Shown here in pieces: positions 1 to 6,289 of a DNA stretch of 10,919 nt; the first letter of the stretch is position 1; every line of letters starts with the position of its first letter. The notes below the pieces were generated by a model. That model did not search any database, was not told the origin of the DNA, and was given only the letters and a program-made list of their open reading frames with translations. A program made the position numbers and the translations under genes. The DNA comes from an uncultured Treponema sp. (GTDB taxonomy: Bacteria; Spirochaetota; Spirochaetia; Treponematales; Treponemataceae), in contig CAKZZR010000124.1 in assembly GCA_937885475.1 (NCBI GenBank), forward strand, positions 1 through 10,919, read 5' to 3'.

Positions 1-444
1 GTGGCCTACCAGCGCACGGGCAAGGGAAGCACGCTGCTGCATTCCGCCGGAAATTTGGTGCGGAAACGCATTCTCAAAGCCATTCAGACCGACCAGATTG
101 ATGATATCCGTTACATCGTTCTTCCTGTCCTTGTAGATGCCGCGAGCCTTTAAGCCGAAGGCGATGTTGTTCTTTACCGTAAGCCACGGAAAAAGGTTTG
201 AACCTTGGAACGCAAAGCCGCGGTCGCTTCCGGCGCGGGTAACCTTTTCGCCGTCAAGAAAAACTGAGCCGTCAAACTGTTTTTCAAGTCCGCCCACGAT
301 GCGCAGCAGGGTCGACTTTCCGCAGCCGGACGGTCCGATGAGCGACACAAAACTTCCCGGCTCAATATTCAGGGAAAAGTCGTTCAGAACCCTCACCTCA
401 TCAAAATTTTTCGTTACGTTGTGAATGTTTATGTTTCCTACCAT
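1..444 (-). CDS. ABC transporter ATP-binding protein, SsuB/TauB type (partial, C-terminus outside window)
   Basis: ATPase subunit that would power uptake through the neighbouring permease. The frame is open from an ATG at 444-442 to base 1, giving the first 148 residues. Walker A is GPSGCGKST at residues 37-45, the Q-loop is at Q80 (AFQGSNLFPW) and the ABC signature is SGGMQQR at 132-138. Walker B, the D-loop and the H-loop lie beyond the window. The pattern FQ-x-x-x-LFPW with ISGGMQQR is typical of the nitrate/sulfonate/taurine importer ATPases. A Shine-Dalgarno AAAGGAG lies 7-8 nt before the ATG. The start overlaps the permease stop by 7 nt, implying translational coupling. The family call is firm. 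The substrate cannot be read from this subunit. Confidence 0.93.
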   Translation of the reverse strand, partial: MVGNINIHNVTKNFDEVRVLNDFSLNIEPGSFVSLIGPSGCGKSTLLRIVGGLEKQFDGSVFLDGEKVTRAGSDRGFAFQGSNLFPWLTVKNNIAFGLKARGIYKDRKNDVTDIINLVGLNGFENAFPHQISGGMQQRASLARALVGH

Positions 445-1400
445 CTTATCACTCCTTTCTGCCAGATGAGAATTTTGTCCCTCACCTTAAAAAGAATCGT
501 AAGGATAAGGGAACAGAGAACGGCGATGACTATGAGCCCCGCATACACTCCGTCGTATTGCATGACGGATTTTTGCCAGTTTATGTACCAGCCGATACCC
601 TGCGAATTGCCGTTCATTTCTACCGCCATGAGCGTGGCAAATGAGGAAACGATGCCGTAGAACAGCCCCAGAAAAATCTGCGGAAGGCTGGACGGAACCG
701 CCACGCGGAACACCTTGAACGCCGTGTCTGCGCCAAGCGTCTCGCTCACCTCAAAAAAAAACTTGCTTACGCTCTGAACGCCGCTTGCCGTCATCAGCGT
801 AACAGGAAACCACACCGCAAAGGCAATCAAAAAGACGTTCGCACCATGCGTGGTGGGGAACACGCTGAGCGCAAGGGGAATCCATGCGGTGGTGGGAACT
901 GGACCTATGAATTTGGTTACAGGATTGAGCCAATAGCCCACCTTGCGGTTGTAACCCAGCGCCAAGCCAGAAAAAAAGCCGGTGATAAGCCCAAAAACAA
1001 AGCCTTCTGAAAGAAGCCCCATCGAAAACAGCAGGTTCTTCAAAAGAAAAAGCCGCTCGCGCCACAAAAGACCGCACACGCGGTCAAGCGACGGAAAGTA
1101 CAGCACCGGAAGCAGGCGCGTCTTGCAGACAATAGTGTTCAACACGGCAAGAAAAGCGATGATGCCGGAAAAAAGCGGCAGTTTTGCGTACAGCCGCTTG
1201 CCTTCCTCCTTTTTTACAAAGCCGTAGACAAGGAGCGCGGCAAGGATAACGGCAAACGCAAGCAAAAAGAACATGTAATAGGGTGCCGGCATTTTTTTCT
1301 GCTTTCCTGTCTCAGGAATCGCAAAATACAGCACAAAGGAAAGCGCGGTTGCCGCAAAAGGCATGGCTAGCACGCTGATTTTTTTAAGTCGTTCGTTCAT
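438..1400 (-). CDS. ABC transporter permease, SsuC/TauC/NrtB-like, with extra N-terminal membrane segments
   Basis: Inner-membrane subunit of the importer, 320 residues. The BPD_transp_1 core occupies about residues 120-320. The EAA loop that docks on the ATPase is at 217-242 (EVSETLGAD then VAVPSSLPQI). A FPSLDRV segment near 102-108 matches the LPSP motif that precedes the core in SsuC-type permeases. Upstream are three hydrophobic stretches (about 8-28, 41-61 and 75-92). SsuC proteins are about 260 residues with one such helix, so two helices appear to be extra. The ATG at 1400 has GGAG about 7 nt upstream. It lies 45 nt after the substrate-binding lipoprotein gene and overlaps the ATPase gene, so the three form one operon segment. 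Substrate unknown; sulfonate, taurine, nitrate or thioether-type compounds are the family precedents or plausible guesses. Confidence 0.92.
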   Translation of the reverse strand: MNERLKKISVLAMPFAATALSFVLYFAIPETGKQKKMPAPYYMFFLLAFAVILAALLVYGFVKKEEGKRLYAKLPLFSGIIAFLAVLNTIVCKTRLLPVLYFPSLDRVCGLLWRERLFLLKNLLFSMGLLSEGFVFGLITGFFSGLALGYNRKVGYWLNPVTKFIGPVPTTAWIPLALSVFPTTHGANVFLIAFAVWFPVTLMTASGVQSVSKFFFEVSETLGADTAFKVFRVAVPSSLPQIFLGLFYGIVSSFATLMAVEMNGNSQGIGWYINWQKSVMQYDGVYAGLIVIAVLCSLILTILFKVRDKILIWQKGVIRW

Positions 1401-1445
1401 TTTTTACTCCGTTCGTTTTTTAGATATCCATGCCGCATTGGCAGG

Positions 1446-2498
1446 CTACAGTTTTTCTATGAATGCTTCGGTGTAGGTTCCGTCCTCGTTGTAAACGTAG
1501 GAATCAGGAACGTCATCAAACTGCACGAAATGGTCGGCAATAAAGGCTTCCTCATCGCTGACCTTCTGCAGTACGCCCATCTCGTTCAGCTGGTAGATTG
1601 AATCATGCAATGTTTTTTTTGCAAGATTTACCGACGGCGTGTAGTTGTACGTGCCAAGAAGATATGCGTTCTGGTCAAGCTCGCCCGACATCTGACCATA
1701 GTCAAGCTGGAGTTTTGCCGATTCCGCAGGATGCGCCTTTACATACGCACTTGCCTTAAGCACGGAGCGAACGAATGCCTTTGTATGCTCCGGGTATTTT
1801 TTTGCAACCTCGCTGGAAACGAACGTAAGACAGCAGTATTCCTGGCTGAACTTTTCGTCCTCGGTGGTGTCAAGAATCTTACGGACGCCGTAATCGCGCT
1901 CCGTAATGTACGCGATGGGGTCATGCAGACCGATTGCCTCAACCGCACCGTTCTGCAATGCAAGAGGAAGGTCAGGCATGTTGTAGACGGCGATTTTGAA
2001 TTCCGCATCCGCACCGAACGCCTTTAAGCCGTAGTCGTAGAATTTTCGCTGGAACGCGATTGTGGAAGAATCCTGCACGCCGCAGAAGCCGACGGTCTGC
2101 CCCTTAAGGTCTGCAACCGTTTTGTACGGAGAGTCAGCGCGCACATAGAATTTTGTGCATCCTGTGTGAACGCCGGTAAGGAAGCTTACCTCAAGCCCGT
2201 TGTCCATCTGCGGAATAAGGCTTCCGGCAAGTCCAAGCGACGCGTCGATTTTTTTTGCAACGCACAGCTCGCTTGCCTTCTGAATGTCAATTTCAATCGT
2301 CTCGTACTTCAAGCCAGCCTTTGCAAATTCCTCCTCAAAAATTCCAAGGTCAATTCCTATGTGGAGCGGTGCACCGCACAAACCGGAATTTGCCGTTCCG
2401 ATTTTGAATACGAATTCTTTTTCCTTACAAGAGGTCAGGAAAACAGATGCAGCGCCAAGCGCAAGCAGCACAACAGCTTTTATCATTGTCTTTTTCAT
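1446..2498 (-). CDS. ABC transporter substrate-binding lipoprotein, NMT1/SsuA/NrtA-like
   Basis: Binding protein that would capture the imported compound outside the cytoplasmic membrane, 350 residues. The ATG at 2498 is preferred because AAAGGAGC sits about 7 nt upstream; an in-frame TTG at 2531 would put an unlikely prefix before the signal peptide. The N-terminus is a lipoprotein signal: MKKTMIK, a hydrophobic run, then LTSC with the lipidated Cys at 24. The mature part starts FKIGTANSGLCGAPLHIG and continues ASLGLAGSLIPQ, TVADLKGQTVGF, ALQNGAVEAIGLHDP and AKKYPEHTKAFVRSVLKA. These are the standard landmarks of periplasmic binding proteins for sulfonates, nitrate and thiamine precursors. 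The first gene after the NifDK-like pair, it ties the transporter to the reductase operon. The ligand cannot be deduced; cysteines near residues 41, 79 and elsewhere are unusual for this family. Confidence 0.9.
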   Translation of the reverse strand: MKKTMIKAVVLLALGAASVFLTSCKEKEFVFKIGTANSGLCGAPLHIGIDLGIFEEEFAKAGLKYETIEIDIQKASELCVAKKIDASLGLAGSLIPQMDNGLEVSFLTGVHTGCTKFYVRADSPYKTVADLKGQTVGFCGVQDSSTIAFQRKFYDYGLKAFGADAEFKIAVYNMPDLPLALQNGAVEAIGLHDPIAYITERDYGVRKILDTTEDEKFSQEYCCLTFVSSEVAKKYPEHTKAFVRSVLKASAYVKAHPAESAKLQLDYGQMSGELDQNAYLLGTYNYTPSVNLAKKTLHDSIYQLNEMGVLQKVSDEEAFIADHFVQFDDVPDSYVYNEDGTYTEAFIEKL

Positions 2499-2515
2499 TT
2501 TTTTGCTCCTTTGAA

Positions 2516-2530
2516 TGGGCGTTTTGCCCA
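2516..2530 (-). other. Small stem-loop between nifK-like and the transporter genes
   Basis: TGGGC / GCCCA arms of 5 bp with a 5-nt loop lie in the 45-nt gap before the lipoprotein gene. There is no U-tract on the minus strand, so this is not a standard terminator. It may moderate or process the mRNA between reductase and transporter cistrons, or it may be chance. Confidence 0.3.
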
Positions 2531-2543
2531 ATACTTCGATTTT

Positions 2544-3839
2544 TTACAGGTTGTCGTATAAATCCTCGGTGAAGGTAAGGCTTCCTTTGTAGCCGCAGTA
2601 GGTGCGGTTAAAGATAAGCCGTTCGTTCATCGGGAACGTTGCGTTTATGTACTGGATTCCTTTTTCCAGCGCGACTTCCTTTTCGTTGGTGCTGCCCACA
2701 AGCAGCGTGATTTCCTCCGGCTCGTTTCTGATTGCCTGGTTTATTTCCCACTGGTCGCTTGCAAAAACCACCTTCGGAGGCTTTGCGTACTCAAGTTCAG
2801 AAATTTCCTTTATAATCCGCTCCTTGTCTTCTGGGCGGAAGATTGGCTCTGTAACGATTACCAGAACCGGGGAAAAACTGTAGTCGTTGGCAAGGTAGCG
2901 CGTGATTGCCACTGCGCTGGACGCGTCGCCAGCTACGGCAAAGCGCTTCCAGCTGAGCGCGCCGATTGCCTGCGCGAGGTAGCTGTATACGTAGTCCTCT
3001 TCCTCGGCGATGACCTTCTCAACAAGCGCGGAATCCAGTTTTAGGGCGGCGGCAACCTCGCGCACAAAGCGGGTTGTGTCCGTAGCGCCAATAGGAAAGA
3101 ACGGAAAGCGGATTGAAGGAACACCGAATTTCTGCTCGAATTTTGCGGCAGGTCCCTTAAAAAGCCACGGGTTTACGATGATGTTCAGCGCGGCATCAGA
3201 GCAATGCTCAACCACGTCAATTCCCTGATGCTTGGTAAAGAATGTGTTCACCTGTAGCCCCAGCTTTGAAAGAATGCGGTCAAGCTCCTCAAGGGTTCCA
3301 GCCCAGAATGGGTCATGGTACGGAACGATGCCAAAAATGTTCACAAGATTCGCCTTTTTGCGCGACGGGTCGGACGGCTGAATGACCTTGTCGATGAAGG
3401 TGTTCCACACAACCTCGTAGCCAAGATTGCTGTCGCCCGCAAAACCCGGAGTGTCAATGGGGTACACCTTGTAGCCTTCATCTGCAAATTCATCGGTAAC
3501 GCTTGCAATGTCGTCGCCAATGATTCCCGCCGTACAGCCGGTAAGCACAAAATATGCGTCCGCATCGATGATTTCCGTAGCGCCCTTTATTGTGGTGCGA
3601 AGCTTGTTCACGCCACCAAACACAACTTCCTTTTCAAGCATGTTTGAGGACGGAAGCGAAACACCGCTCACGAAGCAGGCGTGCTTGTGTCCGCTCTGCC
3701 CCTGTTCTGCCGCCGTGGTCTGCATACAGCAGCCCGGGCCTGAATGAAGAATAGGACACACGCGGTCGATTGCCGCAAGCACTGAATTTATTCCTGAAAG
3801 CACGCATCCGCCTCGCGGATTTTCTGTTACGTATGACAT
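2544..3839 (-). CDS. NifK-like (beta) subunit of a nitrogenase-like reductase
   Basis: Beta subunit of the catalytic component, 431 residues, clearly shorter than NifK (about 520) because the long N-terminal arm is missing, as in many nitrogenase-like proteins. The three P-cluster cysteines are present: C12 (GGC, equivalent to Azotobacter beta-C70), C37 (HSGPGC, beta-C95, with the same 25-residue separation) and C102 (LTGCTAGIIGDDI, beta-C153). The VVFGG motif at 72-76 and DTPGFAG at 129-135 also match NifK; Gly132 replaces the P-cluster Ser188. With the NifD-like partner 9 nt upstream, an alpha2-beta2 protein with P-clusters is expected. The ATG at 3839 has a TAGGGGG Shine-Dalgarno. Alternatives such as ChlB/BchB or CfbD-type components fit less well given the linked nifB. 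Family firm, substrate unknown. Confidence 0.9.
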   Translation of the reverse strand: MSYVTENPRGGCVLSGINSVLAAIDRVCPILHSGPGCCMQTTAAEQGQSGHKHACFVSGVSLPSSNMLEKEVVFGGVNKLRTTIKGATEIIDADAYFVLTGCTAGIIGDDIASVTDEFADEGYKVYPIDTPGFAGDSNLGYEVVWNTFIDKVIQPSDPSRKKANLVNIFGIVPYHDPFWAGTLEELDRILSKLGLQVNTFFTKHQGIDVVEHCSDAALNIIVNPWLFKGPAAKFEQKFGVPSIRFPFFPIGATDTTRFVREVAAALKLDSALVEKVIAEEEDYVYSYLAQAIGALSWKRFAVAGDASSAVAITRYLANDYSFSPVLVIVTEPIFRPEDKERIIKEISELEYAKPPKVVFASDQWEINQAIRNEPEEITLLVGSTNEKEVALEKGIQYINATFPMNERLIFNRTYCGYKGSLTFTEDLYDNL

Positions 3840-3848
3840 ATTTGCCCC

Positions 3849-5294
3849 CTACACACCCACAATGTATTTGAAAGCGTCTTCTTCGTACCAAGATTCTTTA
3901 TACGGAAGATTTACGTGCGCCGCGAGTTTTTTGTTAAAGCCCGGATTGCTCAGCTGGTCGGCGATTTTGTTTCCAAGATATAAAAGTCCGTCGTAGCCCA
4001 TTGTGGGGCGTTTTCCGTCAAGAACGTGGGTGGTCGGAATTCCAAGTTTTGCCGCCCAGTCCGGCACGCCGATAAACGCGTCCGGCTTAAGCCTGTTCAC
4101 AAGGTTCACCTGTTCAAAGGGCTGCATGTTAGCGATGTCGATTACAAAATCCTTGTGGATTCCGTTCAGATACTCAACGTCAACCTGCGCGTCGTCGTCG
4201 TAAGTAGGGGTTTCCAAGCCCACAAGCTTCATGCCAAAGTCGTCGATGAGCGCCGCTGCCGCAAAACTTCGTCCCGTTCCGCCGCAGATGAACACGCGCT
4301 TTCCTTCAAGTTTTGCGCGGATTTTGGCAACGAGCGGCTCAATGCGCTCATGCTCCCGCGCGATGATTTCTTCAACCTCGGCTTCCTTGCCAAGGACTTT
4401 GGCAATGCCACGATACCATTTGTCGGTGTTGCGGATTCCGATAGGCATTACAGTATGCGAGTACGGAATTCCGTAGTCTTCCTCAAGAGTCTTCATGAAT
4501 TCGTCGGCAAAAACCTTGCAGATTGAGGTGGAGGCAACCGCCTGCGGAATGCGCTTGATTTTTTCAAGCGAGCTGTAGAACGGAATGTAGTTCACCTCCG
4601 CACCGATGAGCGAGAGCATCCGTTCCATTTCCTTTTGGTCGGCATAGCTTACCGTCGTAGGCGCAAAAAGGTTCACAAGATTCGCCTGCGTCGGTTTCTT
4701 TTCTTTCTTAAGAATATACTTGTTTATGGCAAGGAACGCCGCGTCAAAGCCGCTCGCGCAAATCTTGCTCTTAAAGCCCTCGCAATGAATGGGAACAATA
4801 GTGGTGTCGGGGTACTCAAAGCCCAAATCGCCGCAGATGGAATCAATGTCGTCGCCAATGATTCCGGACGCACAGGACGCGTACACAAAAATCAGCTTGG
4901 GATTGTAGCGTTCCACCGCTTTTTTTACCGATTCGCGCAACTTCTGCTCGCCACCAAACACAACGCTCTTCTGGTCAAGGTTGGTAACGATGATACGCGG
5001 ATTTTTTATCAGCTTTTCGCCACGGTGCGCCTGTCCAACGCGGAACATGTCCACCGCCATAATGGTGCAGCCCACACAACCCTGCGGTGAATGGCTTATA
5101 AAAACCGAATCCTCAAGGCTCATGAGTGCCGCCATGCTGTTTATCTGCTGGCATTGCAGGCCCTGCGCAAATGACCTGTCAGCCCGCTTAAGGCAGCCCT
5201 TGCGGAACTGTTCTTCCGCCTGGACGCTCTGCGTACCAAGGTCGTTCACGCGCCCCGGCTTGCTTTCCCGAACTCCCGAATACTGAATTGCCAT
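3849..5294 (-). CDS. NifD-like (alpha) catalytic subunit of a nitrogenase-like reductase
   Basis: Alpha subunit, 481 residues, expected to hold the active-site cofactor. P-cluster cysteines: C48 (alpha-C62), C73 in SHSPQGC (alpha-C88) and C141 in ASCASGIIGDDI (alpha-C154). C259 aligns with cofactor ligand alpha-C275: both are followed after the same 19-residue stretch by YGIP-type sequence. H423 aligns with ligand alpha-H442: both stand exactly 10 residues before G(Y/F)DG. N2-reduction residues differ: in the CEGF block (171-174), alpha-Q191 becomes C179 and alpha-H195 becomes F183. Alpha-R96 corresponds to V81, and the homocitrate lysine alpha-K426 is not conserved. This indicates an enzyme with a nitrogenase-type cluster but different chemistry. 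A methylthio-alkane-reductase-like role is the leading inference. The ATG at 5294 has an AAGGGGA Shine-Dalgarno. It follows a NifX-like gene and precedes the NifK-like gene by 9 nt. Confidence 0.92.
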   Translation of the reverse strand: MAIQYSGVRESKPGRVNDLGTQSVQAEEQFRKGCLKRADRSFAQGLQCQQINSMAALMSLEDSVFISHSPQGCVGCTIMAVDMFRVGQAHRGEKLIKNPRIIVTNLDQKSVVFGGEQKLRESVKKAVERYNPKLIFVYASCASGIIGDDIDSICGDLGFEYPDTTIVPIHCEGFKSKICASGFDAAFLAINKYILKKEKKPTQANLVNLFAPTTVSYADQKEMERMLSLIGAEVNYIPFYSSLEKIKRIPQAVASTSICKVFADEFMKTLEEDYGIPYSHTVMPIGIRNTDKWYRGIAKVLGKEAEVEEIIAREHERIEPLVAKIRAKLEGKRVFICGGTGRSFAAAALIDDFGMKLVGLETPTYDDDAQVDVEYLNGIHKDFVIDIANMQPFEQVNLVNRLKPDAFIGVPDWAAKLGIPTTHVLDGKRPTMGYDGLLYLGNKIADQLSNPGFNKKLAAHVNLPYKESWYEEDAFKYIVGV

Positions 5295-5320
5295 AATAAG
5301 TTCCCCTTTATATCTTATTT

Positions 5321-5343
5321 TTGAGGGAGCAATGCGCCCTCAA
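5321..5343 (-). other. Intercistronic stem-loop before the nifD-like gene
   Basis: TTGAGGG / CCCTCAA forms a perfect 7-bp stem with a 9-nt loop in the 56-nt gap between the NifX-like gene and nifD-like. On the transcript it is followed by an A-rich stretch, not a U-tract, so it is not a typical intrinsic terminator. A role in mRNA processing or protection, raising nifDK-like expression over the upstream gene, is possible. Confidence 0.5.
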
Positions 5344-5350
5344 CGTCCCA

Positions 5351-5779
5351 TCATTTTTTTGCCAGCGAAATGTGGTTGTCCAGCTTAAAAAAATAGCCCG
5401 TGATTTTTTCAAGCGCTTCCGTTACGCCGCATTCCACGTCAAAACTGGCGATTGCTTTTTTTTCAAGCTGCTTGACGGCACCAAAGCCTATTTTTGCCGC
5501 AACAACCGCGCGGCAGTCAGCAAGCGCCAGCACCTTTTCAGAAACTTCCGCACCAGCGCCACAGCCGCCGTGTCCGCCTCCGCAACCAGAACCGCCACCG
5601 GAACAGCCGCCCGACGATTGTTCCGTGCCGGAATCCACGTCAGAAGGAACGGTGCGCTGCTCCGCAAAAGAGAACGAACCGTCATCAGACACATCATAAA
5701 CAGAAAAAACGCCGCACGCGCCAAAGGTAGTGTCAACGCCTGTTCCATCAGATGTTGCAAGTGCAATCTTGTATGCCAT
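5351..5779 (-). CDS. NifX/NafY-type cofactor-binding protein with Gly/Cys-rich insert
   Basis: Dinitrogenase iron-molybdenum cofactor biosynthesis domain protein (the NifX, NafY and NifB C-terminal family), 142 residues. The family start is seen as KIALATSDGTGVDTTFGACGVFSVYDV and the second half as LADCRAVVAAKIGFGAVKQLEKKAIASFDV. Between them, about residues 50-77, is a glycine-rich insert with C59, C66 and C73 spaced C-x6-C-x6-C plus H70. This could bind metal or an Fe-S cluster. It is first gene of transcription unit 2, directly after the paired operators, with an AGGGAGAA Shine-Dalgarno before the ATG at 5779. Next to nifD-like it probably carries or inserts the cofactor, or protects the apoenzyme. 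Family firm, exact role inferred. Confidence 0.88.
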   Translation of the reverse strand: MAYKIALATSDGTGVDTTFGACGVFSVYDVSDDGSFSFAEQRTVPSDVDSGTEQSSGGCSGGGSGCGGGHGGCGAGAEVSEKVLALADCRAVVAAKIGFGAVKQLEKKAIASFDVECGVTEALEKITGYFFKLDNHISLAKK

Positions 5780-5806
5780 ATCTTCTCCCTATTCAGTTAT
5801 AGCAAA

Positions 5807-5827
5807 AACCTATCTCATTGGTAGGTT
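5807..5827. promoter_or_regulatory. Operator-like palindrome, start-site copy (unit 2)
   Basis: AACCTA-N9-TAGGTT with perfect 6-bp arms. It lies 5 bp downstream of the -10 box and covers the predicted start of the unit 2 transcript. Its centre is 40 bp from the upstream copy, close to four helical turns. A repressor bound here would block initiation. The regulator is not encoded in the window. Confidence 0.7.
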
Positions 5828-5832
5828 AATTA

Positions 5833-5861
5833 AATATACAGCGTATAACCTATTAAATCAA
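5833..5861 (-). promoter_or_regulatory. Sigma-70-type promoter of unit 2 (nifX-like, nifD-like, nifK-like, ABC genes)
   Basis: On the minus strand the -35 box is TTGATT (5861-5856) and the -10 box is TATATT (5838-5833), separated by exactly 17 bp. The predicted start near 5826 gives a leader of about 47 nt before the ATG at 5779. The -35 lies inside the upstream palindrome. Confidence 0.7.
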
Positions 5862-5865
5862 TAGG
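5849..5865. promoter_or_regulatory. Operator-like palindrome over the -35 box (unit 2)
   Basis: CCTATTAAATCAATAGG, with 6-bp perfect arms (CCTATT/AATAGG) and a 5-bp spacer. On the minus strand its inner half supplies the TTGATT -35 box. Same layout as the copy at 9555-9571 upstream of nifB. Confidence 0.72.
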
Positions 5866-5943
5866 AAATAAAGAATAAAACGATTTTATTTTGGATAAGA
5901 GGCAGCAAATAGATGGTGCGGAAACGCATTTTGTAAATTGAAT

Positions 5944-6098
5944 GAAAAAAAATAGCGCAAAGGAGGTTTCATATTTCAAAAACACTCTGATTGTGGTTGC
6001 CGCAAACGTGGCATGTTCAACAATCCATACCACAATCAGTGTGCAGCACGCGAGCGTGCGTTTTTGAAATACGAAACTCGACTGGAAGCTGTTTTTTT
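5944..6098. repeat. Dispersed structured inverted-repeat element, copy 1
   Basis: An imperfect palindrome in the gap between the cysK-like gene and unit 2. The outer arms (5966-5983 and 6060-6077) pair at 17 of 18 positions. The inner arms CTGATTGTGGT (5987-5997) and ACCACAATCAG (6029-6039) pair perfectly. A side hairpin GCACGC-GA-GCGTGC (6046-6059) stands on the right arm only. The right arm, read in reverse complement, closely matches the left arm of copies 2 and 3 (shared landmarks GTCGA, TTTCGT and TTTCAAAA followed by the hairpin). It is non-coding. Probably a REP/MITE-like element; no transposase is visible. Confidence 0.75.
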
Positions 6099-6132
6099 AT
6101 ACGCACTTACTTATAAATTTATTCGTGCGGAG

Positions 6133-6198
6133 GGTCTAATCCCTTTGGGGCTGCAAGCAGTACCCCGACGCTTGCGTCGTATAAAGGATATTAGGACC
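6133..6198. other. Three-way-junction-like structured intergenic segment
   Basis: A closing stem pairs GGTC, TAAT and CCTTT on the left (6133-6146) with AAAGG, ATTA and GGACC on the right (6183-6198), with small bulges. Inside are two hairpins: GGGGCTGC-AA-GCAG(TA)CCCC at 6147-6166 and CGACGC-TT-GCGTCG at 6166-6179, sharing one base. This is dense pairing for 66 nt. It could be a small RNA, part of a repeat, or an untranslated-region structure of cysK-like mRNA. No known RNA family was recognised, and the sense strand is unknown. Confidence 0.4.
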
Positions 6199-6237
6199 GA
6201 CTGCAATCACTACGTGGCTACAAGTAGTACCTTATGA

Positions 6238-6276
6238 GAACGAACGATACCCCGCTGCTTGCGGCGGGGTTCGTTC
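6238..6276 (-). terminator. Strong stem-loop after the cysK-like gene (terminator-like, no U-tract)
   Basis: The arms GAACGAA (6238-6244) and TTCGTTC (6270-6276) enclose CCCCGC (6250-6255) paired with GCGGGG (6264-6269), with one 5-nt bulge and a CTTG loop. It begins 14 nt after the cysK-like stop and is the likely 3' boundary of unit 1. The transcript continues without a U-run, so classical intrinsic termination is doubtful; 3'-end stabilisation is an alternative. Confidence 0.5.
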
Positions 6277-6289
6277 ATTCGTGCATGCG

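Noticed and set aside
2499..2531. Longer lipoprotein start at the TTG at 2531
   Set aside because: It would add 11 polar residues before the lipoprotein signal, and the strong AAAGGAGC before the ATG at 2498 decides for the shorter form.
3849..5294. Ordinary N2-fixing nitrogenase
   Set aside because: The alpha-Gln191 and alpha-His195 positions are Cys and Phe, the homocitrate lysine is not conserved, the beta subunit is short, and nifE, nifN and nifV are not seen.
2544..5294. Tetrapyrrole reductase (BchNB, ChlNB or CfbD type)
   Set aside because: Presence of nifB and NifX-like genes and retention of Cys and His cofactor ligands point to a NifB-derived active-site cluster; no tetrapyrrole genes are nearby.
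6133..6198. tRNA gene
   Set aside because: The length and branching are tRNA-like, but there is no GTTC-type T-loop, anticodon arm or acceptor end, and the stems do not fit the tRNA layout.
5830..6237. Short open frames in the intergenic region (5830-6033 minus, 6013-6237 plus)
   Set aside because: They run across the promoter, operators and inverted repeats, have no convincing ribosome-binding sites and translate repeat sequence.
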